A stretch of DNA of 64,000 nt, from contig NZ_JARQWV010000027.1 in assembly GCF_029543245.1 (NCBI RefSeq), positions 1-64,000 on the forward strand. The letters run 5' to 3'. Shown piece after piece: positions 32,432 to 40,474 of the stretch. The notes beneath the pieces were generated by a model, which saw only the letters and a list, made by a program, of their open reading frames with translations, had not been told where the DNA came from and ran no database searches. The stretch is from Caulobacter endophyticus. Its GTDB lineage: Bacteria; Pseudomonadota; Alphaproteobacteria; Caulobacterales; Caulobacteraceae. Made by a program: the position numbers and the translations under genes. Numbering within the stretch: the stretch's first letter is position 1; the number at the start of each line of letters is the position of its first letter.

Positions 32432-34444
32432 CTAAGCCGACCAGACCTGGTTCAGGACCTGGGCGGCCAGAGCCGCCTTATCCTGCGGCAGGAAGCGGCC
32501 GTAGTGCTCTGCAATCGTATCCGGCGTGTCCTGAATCGCGTAGCTGGCCTGCTCGTAGGAGCCTGTCTGTTTGAGAACGTGCGTGGCGATCACATCGCGG
32601 ACGTTATGCGGGCCGTGTGGCAGCAGGCCTTCGATCGCTCCTCGGCCGGTGTAGGGGTTGAAGATGCCATGACGTTCGATCGCCAGCCGCCAAGCGGCGT
32701 AGAAGCTGTTGGAGTCGTACGCGGCCTCCTTGCTTTTGGCCTTCATCGTCTTGACGAAGAAGACGCCTGGGTCGGGCGCTCCCTTGAGAAGAACGGCGCG
32801 ATGGCGATCGAGATAGGCTTCGATCTCACGATAAAGGCCATCAAGGTCAGGGAGCGCGAGGCGGAAGGGGTTCTTGCGGAAGTAGGAAGAGCCCGCGTTC
32901 TTGAACGCGGCAGCAGGGATCAGAACCTCCCAGCTGTGATCTCGAGCGTTCCAGCGTAGCTCCCCGCACTTTTGCGCTTCCAACTGGCGTTCAGGGGTCG
33001 GGATCCGATCCCTGGGACACACAAGGAGCTGGCGCAGGTTCTTCTGCCGAAGGCCTAGATGCAGGCCAAGGCGCAGCATCAGAAAGGCGCGCGTCGATTC
33101 CGCAGCGGAGATTGGATAGAGCCGCTCGTCGGCCCGCCATCGTAGGATCTCCATGGTGATCTTGCGGTACTCGCCCACGGGACTTTCCGCCTCAAGAATG
33201 GTGAGGATCGGCTCGAAGGGGTCGCGATGGACCCGCGCCACCCGCCCCACTTCCTTGGCGCGAAGGAGGACATGCCGATGTTGCGCGTCGCACGCTGCGT
33301 CCCAGTCCTGACAGGCGGCGCGGACGTCTGCGGCGGTGACCAGGCCCTCGATGGGCTGAAGACGTTCCGCAAGCCGCGGGGTTTGCCGCAGCCAGCCGGT
33401 CTCCTTGCGGGAGAGACCCGCGGCGAGGATCAGCATTTCGGTTTCCCACTGGGTGAAGAACCCGCGGCGGCTCTCACGCCATTGCAGATACCAGTCCCAG
33501 ACCGCGGGGAAGACCAAGAGGCCGAAGCTCAGGCAGCGTGTAGGCACACCGTGTCCGCGGACAGGGCCTTGAGGGCAGGCCGCCAGGCCTCCCAGCAGCA
33601 AGCCCAGATGCTCCATCTTCTGGTCGGCGGTGGCCTCGTTCCAGATCCCGTTTCGACGGCGGCCTCGGGAACTGAGCGTGGCGGTCTTGAACGTCAGCAG
33701 GTCGGCCGCTTCCGCATCAAGCCAGGCCGGCGCTGGGAACGCAGCGAGCGGGCGGCCAGGCTCCCGCAGGCCCGGATCGGCCAGGCGCTCCTCAAGGCCT
33801 GGGCCATGCGCCAGCTCTCCAGTATCGATGCGCCCAATCCGAGCCGAGAACTGTACGGCAAAGCGCTGCTTCATCGCTTCTGCCTGGAAGCGCCGGTAGT
33901 CCGTATGGCCCGACAACACGACCTCCCGCACCCAACGTTCGATCTCCTGGCGCTTAGCCGCCGGCAGTTGGGCGAAGTCGTCGGGAAGGTGCCAGGCCAT
34001 CCGCCGACGCTCGGATATCGGTAGGGGCAGGCATTCTGCGTCCGAGACCATCCGGCCCGGATGGGGAAGCTTGGCGCGCAGGTAGCCGGCAGGAAGACGC
34101 CAGCGTCTCTCCAGTGCGGCCAGGATGCGGAGGCTCGCGGCGCCACGCGGGGCCTTCAGCCCAAGCCTCCACATACGGAAGGTGCTGGTTTCGAGGCTCT
34201 CGCCCTTCAGGGAGACCGCGCGGCGTAAGCCATAGCCCGTATCCCCGTGCCGGCGCATGTGCAGGTCGAGTGCTTCGGCGAATGTCGGCGGATCCTCCCA
34301 CTCCTCCCAGAGCGGCTTTGGGAAAGGCACGACCGGTCGGGGCGGGTAGCCGGTTTTTCGCTTTTGAGGAGTTAGGCAAGTCCTTGGCTTGGAGGAGGCA
34401 GCTTTCTTCGAGGCGGGCCGCTGCGGCTCTGATTTTTTAGGCAT
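32432..34444 (-). CDS. Large tyrosine recombinase with N-terminal regulator-like region
   Basis: A 670-residue protein from ATG 34444 (MPKKSEPQRP); the longer frame to 34591 is rejected. The C-terminal 200 residues have the tyrosine recombinase set: first Arg in LGLHLGLRQKNLRQL, H613-x-x-R616 in PHNVRDVIATHV and nucleophile Y648 in AEHYGRFLP. The N-terminus (TFAEALDLHMRRHG, RMWRLGLKAPRG) resembles an XRE-type helix-turn-helix. It is unlike the island integrase in size and layout. It lies inside the interval bracketed by the 123-bp repeats and may mobilise it. Confidence 0.78.
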   Translation of the reverse strand: MPKKSEPQRPASKKAASSKPRTCLTPQKRKTGYPPRPVVPFPKPLWEEWEDPPTFAEALDLHMRRHGDTGYGLRRAVSLKGESLETSTFRMWRLGLKAPRGAASLRILAALERRWRLPAGYLRAKLPHPGRMVSDAECLPLPISERRRMAWHLPDDFAQLPAAKRQEIERWVREVVLSGHTDYRRFQAEAMKQRFAVQFSARIGRIDTGELAHGPGLEERLADPGLREPGRPLAAFPAPAWLDAEAADLLTFKTATLSSRGRRRNGIWNEATADQKMEHLGLLLGGLAACPQGPVRGHGVPTRCLSFGLLVFPAVWDWYLQWRESRRGFFTQWETEMLILAAGLSRKETGWLRQTPRLAERLQPIEGLVTAADVRAACQDWDAACDAQHRHVLLRAKEVGRVARVHRDPFEPILTILEAESPVGEYRKITMEILRWRADERLYPISAAESTRAFLMLRLGLHLGLRQKNLRQLLVCPRDRIPTPERQLEAQKCGELRWNARDHSWEVLIPAAAFKNAGSSYFRKNPFRLALPDLDGLYREIEAYLDRHRAVLLKGAPDPGVFFVKTMKAKSKEAAYDSNSFYAAWRLAIERHGIFNPYTGRGAIEGLLPHGPHNVRDVIATHVLKQTGSYEQASYAIQDTPDTIAEHYGRFLPQDKAALAAQVLNQVWSA

Positions 34445-34742
34445 TTCACTGGGTTCACGCGCGGACCGGTTCGTCCGCGCCGCATAGACGCGCCAGCGGT
34501 CGGTTTTCCCTGGGCGACGGCCCGATGATCTTGGGGCTGGAGCAGCGTGACGGGGCCGATTGTCGACTGACGCCGACATTATGCGGCCCAATGTCGACCG
34601 GAGGCGACAAGCCAGAGCGGCAGGAATGGCGTGAGTGCGTCAAAGACCCCGCGCTAGAATCGAGCGAAAGATGGAGGTCAGAGGTTCAACTCGGTGACCT
34701 GCAGCCATTGGCTCGGACACCGGCCAAAGGGTGGGCAGGGGA

Positions 34743-35666
34743 ATGGACTACGGCGTGACGCTATCGTCTGCGCACGTCGCTGCGCTGGACTGGTTTGCGG
34801 CCCATGCCGGCCAGGTCGTCCCGTGGTCGTCACTCAACAAAGGCGAACAGCGCCTAGCGATCATCCCTAAGGGCATCTATCGACCTAAAGACTGGCGTCA
34901 CAGTCTCAGCATCAAGATCATCCCCGGCGGCGGCTATCCCGACGAGGAACCGCATTCTGGCCACGGCGGTCGGCGCTTCCGCTACCACGAGGAGACCCCT
35001 AAAGGACTGGATCCGGCGTCGTTTCCGACCAATGTCGGCCTGGCCAACTGCATGGACGATGGCGTTCCTGTTGGGGTCATTCGGCGCCTGAATCCAAAGC
35101 CGAAGGCCAGCTATGAAGTGCTAGGTCTTGGCCATGTGACCGCGTGGGCTAACGGCTTCTTCGACATCGAGCTCCTCGAGGCCGAAGCTCCCGGTGTGCA
35201 GCGGGCCAGAGTTGCGGAATCTAAATCCAGCGCGGTTCCCGAGGTGGCGCCAGTGTCTCTCGCAGACGCCCGCGAGAAGATTACGAGCGCGATTGTACGC
35301 CGGCGGGGGCAAGGGAAGTTTCGCGCTGCGCTTATGAAGGCCTATCTGGGGCGCTGCGCCATTAGTGGGTGTGCAGTCCCCGATGTCCTAGAAGCGGCTC
35401 ACATCAAGCCATACCTTGGGGATCATACGAACGTCGTTCAGAACGGCCTTCTACTACGAGCAGATCTCCACACCCTCTTTGACCTCAAGCTGCTGACTAT
35501 CGATCCGTCGACCCGCGCTGTCGTGATGGCCAGCGCCCTGCAGGGCACGGAATATTGGGCCTATCACGGGCGCGCGCTTAGCTTGCCCCTGTCTGCCAAG
35601 GATTGGCCGGCTCAAGACTGCCTGGAGTATGCCTGGACCGCGCAAGCTGTCGTCGCAGCCATCTAG
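34743..35666 (+). CDS. HNH endonuclease with N-terminal SRA-like sensing region
   Basis: A 307-residue protein. The C-terminal HNH_2 domain is clear: GKFRAALMKAYLGRCAISGC, VLEAAHIKPYL, NGLLLRADLHTLFDLKLL, with catalytic histidines in AAHI and DLHTLFD. The N-terminal 150 residues (GIYRPKDWRHSLSIKI, NVGLANCMDDGVPVGVIRRL, YEVLGLGHVTAWANGFFDI) recall SRA/YDG-type modified-base readers. The layout fits a modification-dependent restriction enzyme that cuts foreign modified DNA. The HNH call is firm; the N-terminal assignment is tentative. Start ATG 34743. Confidence 0.82.
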   Translation: MDYGVTLSSAHVAALDWFAAHAGQVVPWSSLNKGEQRLAIIPKGIYRPKDWRHSLSIKIIPGGGYPDEEPHSGHGGRRFRYHEETPKGLDPASFPTNVGLANCMDDGVPVGVIRRLNPKPKASYEVLGLGHVTAWANGFFDIELLEAEAPGVQRARVAESKSSAVPEVAPVSLADAREKITSAIVRRRGQGKFRAALMKAYLGRCAISGCAVPDVLEAAHIKPYLGDHTNVVQNGLLLRADLHTLFDLKLLTIDPSTRAVVMASALQGTEYWAYHGRALSLPLSAKDWPAQDCLEYAWTAQAVVAAI

Positions 35667-35859
35667 ATGGACTAGGCAACATACGGCTGAGTGACATCCC
35701 CGTGGTTGCAGGGGCCAGCCAGCCGTCGACTTTCCAGAGCGGCCGCTTGCCTAGCCACAGACTCAATCCGTGGTGTCGCAAACTGGAAATTCCAACCCTT
35801 CCGACCTACCTTAACCGTGCGAGGAGCAACCGGATGTTGCCCCCATACCGGGAGGGCCC

Positions 35860-36213
35860 ATGCCTAGATATTCGACCAATGATGACGAAGCTCGCCACAT
35901 TGCCCGCATCACCCACAGCATGCCCATCGGCGGCATCGTGCAAGTCTTTCTCAGAGGCGCAAGGATCGGCGTGGATGCCGTCATGACGGGCGCGAACATG
36001 GGAAACAACGGAGGGATTCCGTTCGGCTACACCGGGCCGGACCGGCCAGGTCCCTGGCAGTATTACGGCGAGGTCTTTCTCCAAACCATCGATGGTCAAA
36101 AGCACATTGTTGATCTGCTGGACATCGATCGGATCGAACAGGCATGGGACGACAATCGCGAAGCCTTTGAAAAGGCGGGCCTCATCCAGATCGTCGATTG
36201 GCGAGAGGACTAG
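35860..36213 (+). CDS. Hypothetical protein, first of a probable operon
   Basis: A 117-residue soluble protein with an AGGG ribosome site before ATG 35860. The sequence (DEARHIARITHSMPIGGIVQ, GGIPFGYTGPDRPG, YGEVFLQTIDGQKHIVDLLD) shows alternating strands and no known motif. The next gene begins 4 bp after its stop, so they are co-transcribed. Not recognised. Confidence 0.65.
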   Translation: MPRYSTNDDEARHIARITHSMPIGGIVQVFLRGARIGVDAVMTGANMGNNGGIPFGYTGPDRPGPWQYYGEVFLQTIDGQKHIVDLLDIDRIEQAWDDNREAFEKAGLIQIVDWRED

Positions 36214-36217
36214 CTCA

Positions 36218-36757
36218 ATGGGGGAGGCGAAGCGCAAAGCGGATCAGCAACGAGCTGAAATCCGCGCAATGATGGAAAAATGGGCTGGCCCAGACATTCC
36301 CGGCGAGGCTGATATCGCCAGTCAGATTGAAGCGCTGCCATCAGAATGGGTGAACCGCGCGGACAGGGCTCAGCTTGAATGGGCAGGGATGAAGGTCGGC
36401 GACTGTCATGCCAACTGCATTTGGTATGAGCGAAACGACCCTCGTGGCGATCACAAGCGGGTCACGGGGTGGATCGTGGATGATGTGAACGGCGTCTATA
36501 TGCTGCACAGCATCGTGAAGCGTGGCGATGAAGCCATCTGCATTACGCCCACGCTTGATGGGACGGATGGTTGCACTTTTCGCGCCGACCCGGACGTGAT
36601 CATGACCGAGGAAGATGGCCGAATAGTCTTCCATCGGAAGGGCACTCGCATCGGTGTAGGCATCCGACGAGACGTGGAAGCGACACGAAAAAAGTCGGCG
36701 CAGATCATCGCCGCTCTCGAAGCGGGAGCGTCCATTCAGGATTTGATGCGCCTTTAA
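36218..36757 (+). CDS. Hypothetical protein, second of the operon
   Basis: A 179-residue protein from ATG 36218 with GAGAGGA upstream. An N-terminal charged helix (MGEAKRKADQQRAEIRAMME) precedes a beta-rich body containing CHANCIWYERNDP and VTGWIVDDVNGVYMLHSIVKRG; paired cysteines (C-HAN-C) could bind metal or be structural. It ends in a helix (KSAQIIAALEAGASIQDLMRL). No family recognised. Confidence 0.65.
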   Translation: MGEAKRKADQQRAEIRAMMEKWAGPDIPGEADIASQIEALPSEWVNRADRAQLEWAGMKVGDCHANCIWYERNDPRGDHKRVTGWIVDDVNGVYMLHSIVKRGDEAICITPTLDGTDGCTFRADPDVIMTEEDGRIVFHRKGTRIGVGIRRDVEATRKKSAQIIAALEAGASIQDLMRL

Positions 36758-36811
36758 TTGTAGAGGCGGCGCGGACGCTGCCGCCGCCATTCCTGACTCC
36801 TGGGGGCATTG

Positions 36812-37561
36812 ATGGGCGACTATGTGCTTTTCCATATGTGGGGGCGCACACGAGAGCATTTGATCGCGAGCCATGAGTTTTATGTCGCCGAGGCTCGGCA
36901 GCGACTGCTCTCGCCTTTCACCGATCAATCCATGAGGGCAGAGGCCGAGCAGGTCGCTGGAACCTGGCTTGCCCGAATGTCCGCTCGTTTCGATCCCGAT
37001 CGCGATGACCCTGGCGCGTACTACGAGCAAGCAAATGACGAGAGCGTCGGCTTTTACCTTCGCCTGGAAGAACTTAGGGACACCACTCGGCTTAGTATCG
37101 TCGCAGGGATGTATCACGAGTGGGAGAAGCAGCTTCGCGACTGGCTTACGCGAGAACTTATGCGCGTAGGCGCGGGAAAGGCCTTTCTAGCCGCCATCTG
37201 GAAGCAGCCTATAGGAGACTTGTTCGAATTTTTCGAGAGTTGGGGCTGGCGCATCAAGGCCACGAGTTACTACAAGGACCTGGAAATATGCCACCTAATC
37301 GTCAATGTTTATAAACACGGAAGCGGTTCCTCGTTTGATAAATTGAAGGGATTATCCCCGGCACATGCTGGATATAATCCCAATCATCCATACTTCTCTT
37401 TGGATCACACGAACCTATCGGTCACAGACAGTGACTTGGAGCGCTTTTCCCGCGCGGTAGTGGCATTTTGGCGAGACCTCCCAGAAAACACCTTTCAATC
37501 TCAGATCTCCAGTGAGCCGAAGTGGGTGACGGCCGCGCTAAAGAAGGACCAAGGAGCTTAG
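36812..37561 (+). CDS. Hypothetical protein, possibly HEPN-like
   Basis: A 249-residue, mainly helical protein from ATG 36812 with a GGGGG ribosome site. Segments SIVAGMYHEWEKQLRDWLTREL and YYKDLEICHLIVNVYKHGSGSS resemble HEPN-type or abortive-infection helical bundles, where a late H (YKHG) pairs with an upstream Arg. This likeness is weak. It follows the two small genes after 54 bp. Its stop lies at the very edge of the right 123-bp repeat. Confidence 0.6.
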   Translation: MGDYVLFHMWGRTREHLIASHEFYVAEARQRLLSPFTDQSMRAEAEQVAGTWLARMSARFDPDRDDPGAYYEQANDESVGFYLRLEELRDTTRLSIVAGMYHEWEKQLRDWLTRELMRVGAGKAFLAAIWKQPIGDLFEFFESWGWRIKATSYYKDLEICHLIVNVYKHGSGSSFDKLKGLSPAHAGYNPNHPYFSLDHTNLSVTDSDLERFSRAVVAFWRDLPENTFQSQISSEPKWVTAALKKDQGA

Positions 37562-37682
37562 GTGCCAGCCGCCCGCCAGACCCTCAAGGGCGGCTGACGC
37601 CGTCGCCTGCGGCGATGGCCTTCGGCCACCCTTGACCGCCTGTCGTGTGGCCGGCAGGGGCTTGGCGTGCGGCTTAAGCCGC
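37560..37682 (+). repeat. 123-bp direct repeat, right copy
   Basis: It begins AGGTGCCAGCCGCCCG, overlapping the previous stop codon, and ends GCGGCTTAAGCCGC. It is paired with 30376-30498 and encloses about 7.1 kb. Confidence 0.8.
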
Positions 37683-37773
37683 AATGTCGGACAAGGTCCG
37701 GACAGTAGTTCTTTCGGTCGAGGCGGAATGGTGCGAGCGTCAGCCGGTGTTGATTCCGCGTGAAGGGGACCCC

Positions 37774-38232
37774 GTGGCTGAACAAGACAAGCAATTGGTC
37801 GCGCTGACTGCCGAGGTGGTCGCCGCCTATGTTGGCAATAACGCCATCGGCGTCGCCGATATTCCCGCGCTCGTCCGCAGCATTCACGACGCCCTGGCCG
37901 GCGCTGGCGCGCCGGTTGAAGCCGAAGCAGTGGAAGTTACCAAGCCTACCGCCGCCCAGATCCGCAAGAGCGTCACGCCGGACGCATTGATCAGCTTTAT
38001 CGACGGCAAGGCCTACAAGACGCTCAAGCGCCACCTGACGACCCAGGGCCTCACCATCGCCGAGTACAAGGCTCGCTACGGTCTGCCGCAGGACTACCCG
38101 ACGACGGCGCCGAGCTACAGCGAGGCCCGCAGCGCCATGGCCAAGGCCCTTGGCCTAGGTCAGAGCGGTCGCAAGTCGGCCAAGCCGGCCGCCAAGCCCA
38201 AGGCCGCCGCGAAGGGCCGGGCCAAGACCTAG
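37774..38232 (+). CDS. MucR/Ros-family transcriptional regulator
   Basis: A 152-residue protein from GTG 37774, with GAAGGGGAC as ribosome site. The core matches MucR: VGNNAIGVADIPALVRSIHD, IRKSVTPDALISFIDGKAYK, TLKRHLTTQGLTIAEYKARY and GLPQDYPTTAPSYSEARSAM. Normal Ros/MucR proteins have a Cys in the position occupied here by Ser/Phe (ISFIDGK), so the zinc-binding Cys pair seems lost, as in some family members. A Lys/Ala-rich tail follows. It sits beside the integrase and may regulate the island. Confidence 0.88.
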   Translation: MAEQDKQLVALTAEVVAAYVGNNAIGVADIPALVRSIHDALAGAGAPVEAEAVEVTKPTAAQIRKSVTPDALISFIDGKAYKTLKRHLTTQGLTIAEYKARYGLPQDYPTTAPSYSEARSAMAKALGLGQSGRKSAKPAAKPKAAAKGRAKT

Positions 38233-38274
38233 CAGCTCAGCGATGAGGAGGCGGAGCGCACGGCCTCCGCCTCC

Positions 38275-39573
38275 CTAAGCCGCCGCGCTCCATTGCTCCG
38301 GCGCCGCGCTGACCAATGACGCCTGCACCGTCAGCTTGGCCGCGCCGCTGATCCAGCACTTGATATCGGCCTCCGCGCTCGCGGCTCTCTGGCAGACCAC
38401 CCGCGATATCCGCTCCTGCTGCCGGCGCAGATGACCCGACAGCAGCCGATCGCGGGTGATGTAGCCGGTGTTCACACCGGGCAGGGAGTGGTTCATCAGA
38501 AGGTGAGCGTCCAACTCCGAGACCTCCGCGACCTGGGCGATGGTCCGGAAGGTCTGGCGCAGGTCGTTGCCCCACTTCGATAGAACCGAGCGCTTTTCCT
38601 TGTGCTCGACCAGATGGCCCGCGGCGCTGTCGGCCGGGAACAGCCAAGTCTCCGCCTGCTCCGGATAGAGCAGCCGCCCCCAGCGCATGGCGCGCACCAC
38701 GCATCGAACCATCGCTCGCGATAGCGGGATATCGAACGCCTTCTTCGGCCCGCCCTTGGGGCGGGGGATGTGGAGGATGCGGCGGCGCAGATCGATATGC
38801 TCGATGCGGACCTTCTTGAGCGCCGTCGGCCGTGAGCCCGACAGCAGAACGAGCAGGTGATACTCGCGGCGGATCGGGCTCTCCAGCGCGAAGGCCTGGC
38901 GCAGCCAACCGCCGAGATCCTGGTCTCCCATGCCGGTGTCGCGACGGACCTCGACGTTCCAGTCGATCGCCTTGACGGGGTTGACGCCGGGAAGGTCGGG
39001 GTTGGTCTTGAGAGCGTGGTTATAGATCGCCCGCAGGCTCCGCATGGCTCCGTTGGCGATGTAAGGGCCGTTCAGCTCGCTAAGCCGCTCATGACGCTCC
39101 ACCACCAAGGTCGGCGTTTCGCCCAGACGAGCAAGCGGGAGGTCGAGCCAGTCCGCCAGCAGCCGTTCGACGTGGTCGCGGTAGTTGGCGATCGTGCCGG
39201 CGTCGCGGCCTTTCCGGACCAGGTGGCGATCGAGGTAGTTTTGCCAGGCGCCCCGCAGCGTGATCGCCTGGGCCTTGGGCCGGGCCTCCCCGCCAGGACG
39301 CTCGCCGCGCGCGATCTGGCCCAAGACGTCCTTGGCCTTGCCGCGAGCGTCACGGCTGGTCAGCTCGCCGAACTCGCCAAGCTTGGTCTGCGCCCGAAAT
39401 TCCCGAACCCCATGCTTCCAGTGCTCGCCTTCGGCCATGAAGGTTTTCCGGCGCTTGCCGACCTTCAAAAGGAAACCCGCCAGCTCGCTGTCGCGGACCA
39501 CGTACTGACCGGCTTCGGCATACGGAAGCCGGGCGACGGCCTTGTCGGTGAGGAGGAGTTGAAGGGACGCCAT
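38275..39573 (-). CDS. int: Island integrase, P4-type tyrosine recombinase
   Basis: A 432-residue integrase expected to catalyse recombination between the tRNA-Arg repeats. An N-terminal arm-binding (DUF4102-like) domain (residues 1-100) precedes a SAM-like core (105-200) and a catalytic domain: R248 (LLSGSRPTAL), K273 (RPKGGPKK), N336-D-L-R339 where H-x-x-R is usual, H362 (MNHSLPG) and nucleophile Y371 (NTGYIT). The His-to-Asn change at 336 occurs in some active members. Its start lies 182 bp from attR, with TTAGTCGGG motifs upstream. Confidence 0.93.
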   Translation of the reverse strand: MASLQLLLTDKAVARLPYAEAGQYVVRDSELAGFLLKVGKRRKTFMAEGEHWKHGVREFRAQTKLGEFGELTSRDARGKAKDVLGQIARGERPGGEARPKAQAITLRGAWQNYLDRHLVRKGRDAGTIANYRDHVERLLADWLDLPLARLGETPTLVVERHERLSELNGPYIANGAMRSLRAIYNHALKTNPDLPGVNPVKAIDWNVEVRRDTGMGDQDLGGWLRQAFALESPIRREYHLLVLLSGSRPTALKKVRIEHIDLRRRILHIPRPKGGPKKAFDIPLSRAMVRCVVRAMRWGRLLYPEQAETWLFPADSAAGHLVEHKEKRSVLSKWGNDLRQTFRTIAQVAEVSELDAHLLMNHSLPGVNTGYITRDRLLSGHLRRQQERISRVVCQRAASAEADIKCWISGAAKLTVQASLVSAAPEQWSAAA

Positions 39574-39589
39574 GCTCGCACCAATGACT

Positions 39590-39610
39590 TTAGTCGGGAC
39601 TTAGTCGGGG
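39590..39610. promoter_or_regulatory. Right-end TTAGTCGGG motifs upstream of int
   Basis: Two direct copies of TTAGTCGGG at 39590-39598 and 39601-39609, matching 4359-4380 at the other end. They lie 17-37 bp upstream of the int start, so they could be arm sites that also allow autoregulation. Confidence 0.55.
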
Positions 39611-39754
39611 GAAGTGCCTTCTCGGAGTTTTCGAGGCGACGCCTGCGATAATGTCCGCAAGAGTGCGAAATCTCGTTTAATTACAATGGCGTATTTCGCT
39701 CAAAAATTCAAGTAGTCGTACCCCGTCGTAGCCCTTAGTATGGGTGCGAACATT

Positions 39755-39801
39755 CTACGAATCTGAGGGTCGGACGTTCGAATCGTTCCGGGCGCGCCAT
39801 T
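39755..39801 (+). repeat. attR: 47-bp tRNA-Arg 3'-end copy
   Basis: Identical to 4250-4296. It lacks the 5' half of the tRNA, so it cannot encode a tRNA. Confidence 0.95.
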
Positions 39802-39873
39802 CTTCTTCTGCTTGAAGAAACTCCTGAAAATTCCGGGTTGTCGGCGCGGCGGGTTTGGCCGTAGCGCTGGGGC

Positions 39874-40335
39874 ATGACCGTTTCCGTACTTTTCGTCTGC
39901 CTGGGCAACATCTGTCGCTCGCCGCTGGCCGAGGCCGCGTTTCGGCTGGAGGCGCAGCGCCTGGGGCTGGATGTCGTGGTGGATTCGGCCGGGACCGGCG
40001 GCTGGCACGCGGGCGATCCGCCGGATCGGCGGGCGCAGGCGACGGCGCGGCGGCATGGGGTGGAGATCGGCCATTATGCGGCGCGGCAGGTGACGGCGGC
40101 CGACTTCGAGCGCTTCGACCACGTGGTGGCGCTGGATCTGGACAATCTGCGCAACCTGAAGCGCCTGGCGCCAGCTGGAAGCCGGGCGCGGCTCAGCCTG
40201 CTGCTGGATCACGTGGATGGCCGGGCCGGAGAGGCCGTAGCCGATCCCTACTATGGCGACGACGCCGGGTTCGAAATCACCTGGGCCGATGCTGTGGCCG
40301 GGGCTCGGGGGCTGGCGGCCAAGATCGTGGGCTGA
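39874..40335 (+). CDS. Low-molecular-weight protein-tyrosine phosphatase
   Basis: A 153-residue cytoplasmic phosphatase. The active-site loop is VCLGNICRSPLAEAAF (nucleophile Cys and Arg of C-x5-R), with the general acid Asp in VADPYYGDD. The family removes phosphate from protein tyrosines or small substrates. It is the first host gene to the right of attR and stands alone on the plus strand. Length is typical. Confidence 0.92.
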   Translation: MTVSVLFVCLGNICRSPLAEAAFRLEAQRLGLDVVVDSAGTGGWHAGDPPDRRAQATARRHGVEIGHYAARQVTAADFERFDHVVALDLDNLRNLKRLAPAGSRARLSLLLDHVDGRAGEAVADPYYGDDAGFEITWADAVAGARGLAAKIVG

Positions 40336-40470
40336 AGACCCTCTCCCGGAAGGGAGAGGTGTCGCCGCAGGCGACGGATAGGGAATCGGCTGAAATCGTC
40401 CAACTCCACGGAGGCTGAAAACGTCCCCCCTCCGGCCCTCCGGGCCACCTCCCCCAGGAGGGGGAGGATT
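40334..40470. repeat. Two palindromic intergenic repeats
   Basis: CTCTCCCGGAAGGGAGAG, then GTCGCCGCAGGCGAC, then CCCCTCCGGCCCTCCGGG and CTCCCCCAGGAGGGGGAG followed by TTTTTT. The last hairpin and T-run may end transcription between the convergent phosphatase and tetR genes. Confidence 0.65.
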
Positions 40471-40474
40471 TTTT

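Larger units (their letters stand above)
4250..39801. mobile_element. Integrative genomic island (~35.5 kb) in tRNA-Arg
   Basis: The island is bounded by the 47-bp tRNA-derived direct repeats and carries a P4-type tyrosine integrase beside the right repeat. Short TTAGTCGGG motifs lie inside both ends. Cargo consists almost wholly of defence-like genes, regulators, a transposase remnant and unknowns. No conjugation, capsid or replication genes are visible, so it is probably a non-self-transmissible cargo island. Base composition varies strongly between modules; 5.4-7.9 kb is visibly AT-richer than the flanks. Confidence 0.92.

Noticed and set aside
4297..39754. CRISPR array or Cas genes
   Set aside because: No regularly spaced repeats and no Cas-like protein. 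The repeats seen occur as pairs or scattered copies.
39755..39801. Second tRNA-Arg gene
   Set aside because: Only the 3' half is present; the acceptor 5' strand and D arm are missing, so it is an attachment site.
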